Below, piece by piece: positions 57,582-64,000 of a DNA stretch of 64,000 nt. This DNA comes from Rhypophila decipiens. Lineage: Eukaryota > Ascomycota > Sordariomycetes > Sordariales > Naviculisporaceae. The DNA lies in NCBI GenBank assembly GCA_033297075.1, contig MU858091.1:1-64000 (forward strand). Reading direction: 5' to 3'. The stretch's first letter is position 1; every line of letters begins with the position of its first letter. The translations under genes and the position numbers were made by a program. The notes below the pieces were generated by a model, which saw only the letters and a program-made list of their open reading frames with translations, ran no database searches and had not been told where the DNA came from.

Positions 57582-60257
57582 CTAGTCAGCCCCGATTTCA
57601 CCTCCCTCCATGAAGGCCCCAGCATTGAAGTCGAAGGCGCCATCTTCACCATTGGTCTCATGAAGGAACGAGTCAAAGTCAAAGTCATTCAGGACGTCGG
57701 CCGAATTGAGTGGGTTGGCGAATTCCATTCCGAAATCCTAATGCACGGTTAGCCTTGGCCCTGTAATTGTATTGCACAGAGAGGATGCTTGCCATTTGTG
57801 TATCCAGGAAGCTGTTCGTCTGAGTTGGATCAGGGTGCTGCTGTGGAGGAAGAGGCGCCCCTTGAGGAGGCTGTTGGGGTGCGGGGGCTTGTCCGTTAGG
57901 TACCACCTGTGCTGGAAGCGCCTGATTCTTGGCAAAGTTGCCGGCGTTGACGGTTGGCGTGATGGGCGTAGCCGGGGCGGGCGTTTCCTGCTGGGGTTCC
58001 GAGTCGGCAGCCGGGGTTGCTCCGCTGTTGAGGTTGGTGTTGGACTTCTTCTGTGTAGCCGCCTGTGAGATGTCAGATTCGGGGGAAACACGAGGTCAAG
58101 TGGGTATAGATTTCTTACCTTGCTCTTTGCGCCCTTGGACTCCTTCTTCTTTGGCGCAGGCTTACTTGCGGCCTGAGGAGTAGGGGGTGCAGCCGTGCTG
58201 GTCTGGGGTGATGAGGTGGCGTTTCTCGAGTTGGCATTGTTAGCCGGCGCGGCAGGGGCCGACGGGGGAGGCATGGCGCGTTGTTGCGGTGTCCCTTGAA
58301 CCTGCGGCTGAGGCCCTTGACCAGCCATCTGTCCGTTGGGGCCGTTCTGGGCCCATTGCATACCTGGACCGCCTGGACCATGCTGGGCTTGTTGTTGCGC
58401 TACCGCTTGTTGGCGCATCAGTTGTTGCTGAGCCGTCATTTGGCCGTTGAAAGGCTGTCCAGGATGCGAGCTGGGCGGACGCATGCCGTTCATCTGGGCA
58501 GCATTCATCATGTTCATACCGCCATCACCACCGGCCTTGAAGAAGTTGGGCGCTCCGTTGGGGTCCAGGTTGTTGCCCATGAAGTTGATGGCTCCGGGTG
58601 AGCCGCGGTTCTGAGCACCATCAGGAAGAGGGGAGCCCATGGTCGCGGCGTTGCCCATCTGGCCGGCACGCTTCATCTGCTCCGAGGGATTCGGAGAGGC
58701 TCCAGTCCGACCGCCCGGGGGCGAGGCACCCTGGAAGTTCTGGGCATTAGCACCGGGTGGTGCCGGGCCTCCTGGTCCGCCAGGCCCGCCGGGACCGCCG
58801 GGACCACCTTCGCGCATGCCGTTGCCCATGTCCTGTTCTTGCCGAGCCATCATCAACCGCTTCTTGTTTTGCTGCTCAAGCAACATCAGCTGCATCTGGT
58901 AATCTTGAAGCGCGCCGTTGCTCTGGCCTGGGGCATTGCCAGGGCCGCCCTGTCTCATGTTGCCAGGAGCCATATCAGGCGTGTTGTAGTACTGGTTCAG
59001 GGCAGCGCCATCGGGGCCTTGCTGGTTCATCGGAGAGCCCTGAGTCTGGGGACCGCCAGGGTTCGCCATGGGCTTTTGCGCCATCTGGGTACCGTGGTGC
59101 TGCTTGAGGTTAGCGGCGTACATGGCAATGGATGCTTGTGCGTTTGGGTTGGGTGAGACAAAAGCCTGGAAATGGTCAGGATTCAGCGAAGTTGGGTTGA
59201 TGCTATTCTTAAGGAGAAGTGCTCGAGCCGAGGCTGGGCTGAGTCCTACCTGGGGTTGTCCGGGCATGCCCTGTGCTGGTCTACCGTTTGGCATCATGAC
59301 GCCTTGGTTAGGGTTGAACGGGCCGTTCTCCAGACGTTGGCGCTTAGACGGAGAAGGCGCATTTTCTGCTCCACCACTGGGTGATGCTGGCCTAACCCTG
59401 CTTCCGTCCATATCCGAAGGATCCCGCTGCATTTGGGCGGCTGTCTTTTGTTGGTGCTGTTGCATCATGTGCAGTTGAGGACTATATCAACTCATGTTAG
59501 CAACGCTGTCGAGCAAAAATGTGAACTGTCTCCATTTCTTACTTTTGGTTATTCGCCATGGCAGTGCGCTGAAGGGCGTTTGGTTTCATGTTCATGTTCA
59601 TGGCCATGGCGCCATTCTGCATCCCTCGCATCATCTGTTGCTGGTGGAACTGATGTTGGGCCTGGAACTCGGGGCGGATCTGACGGAGCATGTTCTGCTG
59701 CTCTTGTTGTTTCATGCGGGATTGTTGCTGTGCAGAAGTCAGTATAGCAGAACAGGCGATAGACGGACAAGATGGTGAGGGCATACCTGAGTGTGCTGGA
59801 CGTATTGGTTAACCTGTGGACTTAGACCCTTGCCCTTCTGGGAGTTGAACATGTCCCAGAAGAGGCAAAACCACTCGTAAAGGAAGCAGCTGTCAGCCAC
59901 CGGCGTTGGAACATTGGGCGCAGGGAGATCGGATGGACGCTTTTGGTCTACGCCATCCTTGGAGTCGGTATCCATGCTGTCACCACCAAGATCACCGACA
60001 AGGCCACCGTCGGTTCCCTCCTTGATTTTGATTTGGGGATCCGCTTGAAGCATTGCACGTGCACAGTCGTAAAAACCATAGCGCATAAAGTACTCGTAGA
60101 TGTAGGTGTTGAGCAATGTCCGACTTGAGTCTCCGTTTGCTTGTCTGGGGCCGCCGACTTGGGGTGCAAGTGCGCCGTTATTCATCATGGGCATAGGAGC
60201 GCCGACCGGACCGCCCAAGCCGGCATTCATGTTCGCCATATTGGCCATGGAATTCAT
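57582..60257 (-). CDS. som1: Som1/SomA (Flo8-like) LisH-domain developmental regulator
   Basis: Five exons on the minus strand, 60257-59787, 59727-59543, 59481-58119, 58062-57793 and 57737-57582, give 814 residues. The LisH domain lies at about 45-77 (LLNTYIYEYFMRYGFYDCAR), a dimerisation motif shared with yeast Flo8. Long Gln/Met/Pro/Gly-rich regions follow, including a collagen-like GPGGPGGPGG run and a basic patch (KPAPKKKESKGAKSK). The C-terminus (FGMEFANPLNSADVLNDFDF, then DSFLHE) is the most conserved part of fungal Som1/SomA. In Magnaporthe and Aspergillus this factor acts below cAMP/PKA to control adhesion, conidiation and virulence. The last intron has either a GC donor (55 nt, ATG|GCAAGC) or a 40-nt GT alternative; see the finding. 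Conserved sequence on both sides supports the junction itself. Confidence 0.9.
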
Positions 60258-62097
60258 GGCTCACGGCTTGTTGCAGACAACGGTCTGCAGCGGCGGGCGG
60301 GATATCGGAATCGGGATGATCGAGCGGGAGAGCGTGATGAACGACGGATGCCCAGGGATCACTTCGCGCTTTCGGTCGTATCGTTGCGAGGCAGCAAGAG
60401 TAGTCGTGTCGATGATGATGACGGCTGGAAAAATCTTTCGCCACCAGTGGCACGCGGTTGCGGTTGCGCTTAGAGCCGGTAGGTATATGGTGCCAGGATA
60501 GAGTCGTTCCAGAAGCGATGCAAAAAACACGTCGCGGGTTCAAATGCAACGAGATTGGCGACAAAATGCAAAAGCGCGAAATTGTCGGACAGGTCCCGTG
60601 ATGTTTGTGATGACAAAAGCACAAAGCCCAGAGTTAAAAGATGATGGCGTGGGTTTTGCGGCGACCAGACGGGGGCTGGTTAGTTAAGGCTGTGTGTGGT
60701 GGTGTGTGTTCTGGTCTCAGCGTGGTTTTGTCTGCACTGTACGGGGTCTGCGTCTGCTGGGAGTCCCGTTTCCCGGCGTGGGATGACAGGCGCAGGATAA
60801 AATGGAATTTGAAAAAAAAAGAGAGTATAAAGGTAGGTCTGAGTCTTAAAACCAGAGTGAGGTCTAGGTAGCCACCACCAGTCGACGGGCAGACTGACTG
60901 CCTGTTGAGTCTGCTGCCAACCGACACCGACACTGGAGAGCTTTCCCAGGTTACCGTGACCTGACTGCGGACTCCTTGCTCGGCGCTGGCAGTCGTCGCA
61001 ATTGTCGTTGGTAGCGGCGACACTGCAGGGCCAATTCCGGCGAATTCGGGGCTGGAGGAGGCGGCGATTGAAACATCAAAATGGCCTGGATCGGGGGAGA
61101 AAACCTATGGACAACCGGGGAACCGCCAGCGTGAGATGCTGAGGAGAAGAAAAGAGAGAAGGATGGGGTTGGGTTTTTCGAATTTTCGGCAACGCTGAGC
61201 GAACGTATTGGGGGGGGAAGCACAAGAACAAGGTGATTGGGGATGATGGCCCTGCCAGAACTCTCCCACCACGGGGAGAACTAGGTTTCTGCTGCGTTGT
61301 TTCCAGAACGGCTCTGGTGACGCCTGCGTATTTCTGAGACTCCATGGCTGGCTGGCTGCACCCTGAGGCATCAAAGGCACCCATGCAGCACTTTCAGGCA
61401 GTCATGCAATTCCTCCTAGGAGGCTTGGCGCCGAGGTACCTGCTATCTTGTACCTTTTTCTGCCCTCGCTGAGCTCTGAAGGGTTTGCGCTAGGCAATTC
61501 GGTACTTCTGATCAAGATGTCTATAAGCCAAAAATTTGGAACATGGCATATTTTGGCCAAGTGAATGTACTCATGAGCCGTTTAATCGGAGGGTTTTATG
61601 GTTTTTTTGTTTTGTGCCTTGGTCAGCACCTTCAAACATGTTAGAACTAGGGGGCGGGATCGCGCAACGGTTCATCCATCCTCCGCCTCCGCAGCCTCCG
61701 TTCCCACGAGTCCACGACAGAGCGATTGCTCCTGACGCCCACTGCAGTCTTGGGCCGACCAGATGCTCACGACGTGCTTTTTCAGTCGCTCAGACGGTGA
61801 CTGAGGCGGTCAATGTCGAGATATGTCTTTGTTCGGTGAGTTACGGGAGGTGTACGGGCAACTCGGTCAACTTACATGTCTTGGTTAAAGTGCACCCTTA
61901 CGATTTTTGTGATGAGAATCTTGCAGCCCCAGCATCACTCAAGGCAAACAAATAGTTCTCCGTCCTCAACCCGCATCTAGAGGGCACGTGGGTGTGGAAA
62001 GGGGGAATTAAAATCACAGATGCCGGTAGCTGGATTAACGCTGATATACTCCGTACGCCTCGCATAAATCCTTTATAAATTGATCGAACGAAAGCTA
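60258..62097. other. Region upstream of som1 without a clear gene
   Basis: Probably the promoter and long leader of som1 (60,258 to about 61,400), followed by unassigned sequence. Minus frames at 60951-61384 are Pro/Arg-rich and overlap each other. No gene is supported. Confidence 0.45.
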
Positions 62098-62772
62098 TCA
62101 GGGCTTTGGGAGATCGGTATAGTATGCAGGATATGGTATTTGGATTTCACACTCTTCTTTACACCCAAGTACACCGTTCCTCTTATCGCTTTCTGTTTGC
62201 TCAACTGCATCATCACCGTCGGTCACCATGAAAACGGCCAGTAGGGCTATGTCTCCCATTTGCTGAATTAAATCACTCAATGCCACGTTTACCATTCTGG
62301 CGCATCTTTGTTGGCAGCATCTTTCGTACCATTCTTTTGGTTGACTCAGCTAGAGTTGGGCATCTCTTGAGCGCTTGACCGCCCTTCTTTTGCCCACAAA
62401 AGAGCGGGATTTGAGGCCCGATAATGGCTGGCGGACGAACAACTCAGTGTCTCGTATGATGACGCAATGAGCCTGAACAATTGGGTTTGATAGCCCCCTA
62501 GGCATGTCAACGTCATGGACCCTCCAACGATGAATGGGTATCCGGAACTTGATGAGATTTCCTATCCATATGTAAGCAGAAATGAAATGGAGAAAAAGGA
62601 AGAAAAGAGAACGTTTTTTCTTACCTCTGGCTCGCCTGATTTGACTGGATGTTGACTTACCGTATCGTTGCTTTTCGTTCTCGCTCCGTCGCAGGGGCTC
62701 GGTTGAGCAAAAAAGAAGGGGAAAGATAAAGCACTCCTGATCTATTGCAGCACAAGTCGACAAGCAAAACAT
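62098..62772 (-). other. Weak candidate small spliced gene
   Basis: On the minus strand an ATG at 62772 opens a frame with intron-like boundaries downstream (GTAAGT near 62660; GTAAGA...ACATATGGATAG ending near 62560; an ACTCTAG acceptor near 62351). The last segment reads YERCCQQRCARMVNVALSDL and continues to a stop at 62098. The composition is intermediate and I recognise no family. The exon chain cannot be fixed by eye. Confidence 0.2.
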
Positions 62773-64000
62773 GACAAATGACAGATCATCCCATTATGAA
62801 GTTTCGAATTTCTCGCATGGCATTACATGATGCATAGTAATTCATCACTTCAAGGAGGATGAGCCACTAAAGGTGTGGTCGGCTGTGGCACAAAGATGGC
62901 CCAATGCAAGGACTCTGAAAAGGGGCTTGTGTGGCAAGCCAACCAGTTCAAATCAACGCCCTGCGGAATTATGTCTTGTATGAGTGGCCGGGCTGTCTAT
63001 CTATGGCTGTCTAGCTCTCGTGATTTGAGGTACGTAGTTAGATATATACCTATCATGATTATCAGATATCGAAATGGTGACTACTTTATAGAGACGGCAG
63101 AGCGCAGAATATCCCTGTGAAGATCTCCCATCTGCCTACCCGCAGCAGAGTGAAAGGTTCAGGGGAAACGGCAGTCTCTCAGAGGCACATATGTACAGAA
63201 GAGGCATGCAGGCATGCCATTACTAACCTTTCACCTTGCTCTTTCTTTTTCGGGGTTCGCTGTGCCTTGCATTAGTCCTCTTTCCATCGCGGTTCATCCA
63301 GGACGCCTCATTACGACCCAAGAACTGATCTTAAAGATGATCAGATGCGGTCTGGGATATCATAAGTTGTACCGCGTAGTTAGTCCGTTCGTGTTTGTTA
63401 TGCGGATAGTCCAGGGGATGTTGCAAGTCATGAACTCCGGACCAGCATGTCGACGGGCCCGCCCAAGTCGTGGTGACCCTTGGCTCCCCCGGAATATTTA
63501 CCTGCCATCTGGCTTGGTGCTTGGTTCCCGGCAGATCCGGACGCTACCGCCCAAAACTGTGGCAGGCGGAGAAGCAGGGTGCTACGGTGCCCACCTCCCT
63601 GTCCAAGTCAGCCCGCTGAACGGGGCAGTGGAGGCCGGCCGATGGCGGGGCGCGGGGCGCGGGGCACCAAAATGACCCTCTGTTGCTATCCCCGGGAACT
63701 GTTCACGTCAATTCCCTGCTGCACTAAGTCCTATGGGTGCCCCCATCTCCATCCGTACTATCCGCTCTCCTCGTCATATATTGTTGATCGACAATGCCAT
63801 GCCGGTCCGAGATCTGGGCAACAGTAGGTTATATTGACTGGGTACAGTGTCATTACGAGGCCTACGTACGCTGTACGATGGTATTCGAGTAGGTTGATCC
63901 AATAAGCTTAAGTTTGGCGGTTTAGGTCTCGTGGGTCTAAAACTATTCCGATCAAAAAAAAATTCCATATTCCACATTTCACCTTTCACATTTCACCGAT
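62773..64000. other. Right-end region without a supported gene
   Basis: Frames at 62875-63120 and 63214-63675 lack motifs and codon bias. A short repeat of CACATTTCAC-like units closes the window. I see no gene. Confidence 0.45.

Overview
This is a stretch of a filamentous ascomycete (Pezizomycotina) genome. Genes are single or split by short introns (53-114 nt) with GT...CTAAC/CTGAC...YAG signals. Intergenic gaps of 1-4 kb contain CT-rich leaders. The gene content is typical of this group: a Ste2/PRE-2 pheromone receptor, a hybrid histidine-kinase phytochrome, a Som1/Flo8-type LisH regulator, an indoleamine 2,3-dioxygenase, ESCRT-I Vps23, secreted GPI proteins, a GH16 glucanase, a proteinase-K-like subtilase and a GMC oxidoreductase. 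The exact class cannot be fixed from this sequence, and nothing points to bacteria or a virus. Exon boundaries were placed by eye from splice signals, frame continuity and family alignment.

Layout. 0-11 kb: the start of a gene leaving on the left, a degenerate-looking proline-iminopeptidase-like hydrolase, two unknown proteins, a vacuolar amino-acid transporter and a small GPI-type surface protein. 11-16.5 kb: a long gene-poor stretch, then the alpha-pheromone receptor, preceded by ten 14-bp tandem repeats in its leader and followed by a 17-bp minisatellite. 16.5-20.4 kb: a zone of gene fragments (an MFS sugar-transporter N-terminus, a phosphoribosyltransferase motif, an unidentified multi-exon candidate). 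20.5-28 kb: Vps23 and indoleamine dioxygenase, diverging from a shared 1.25-kb region, then a 705-residue disordered protein. 29-29.7 kb: tRNA-Glu and an intron-bearing tRNA-Ser. 30-42 kb, all on the minus strand: GH16 glucanase, an unknown protein, subtilase and a GPI protein with an aromatic patch. 44-54 kb: GMC oxidoreductase and phytochrome, divergent across 3.4 kb. 57.6-60.3 kb: the Som1-like regulator. The right end holds no gene I can support.

The genes do not form a pathway or a biosynthetic cluster. Loosely, several serve sensing and development (Ste2, phytochrome, Som1) or secretion and the cell surface (GH16, subtilase, two GPI proteins, GMC). The most unusual signals are the repeat-built leader of the pheromone receptor, a perfect inverted pair of telomere-type repeats and other short telomere-like insertions (one inside an intron), the gene-fragment zone, and catalytic-residue substitutions in three otherwise intact enzymes (hydrolase, GMC oxidoreductase, phytochrome H-box).
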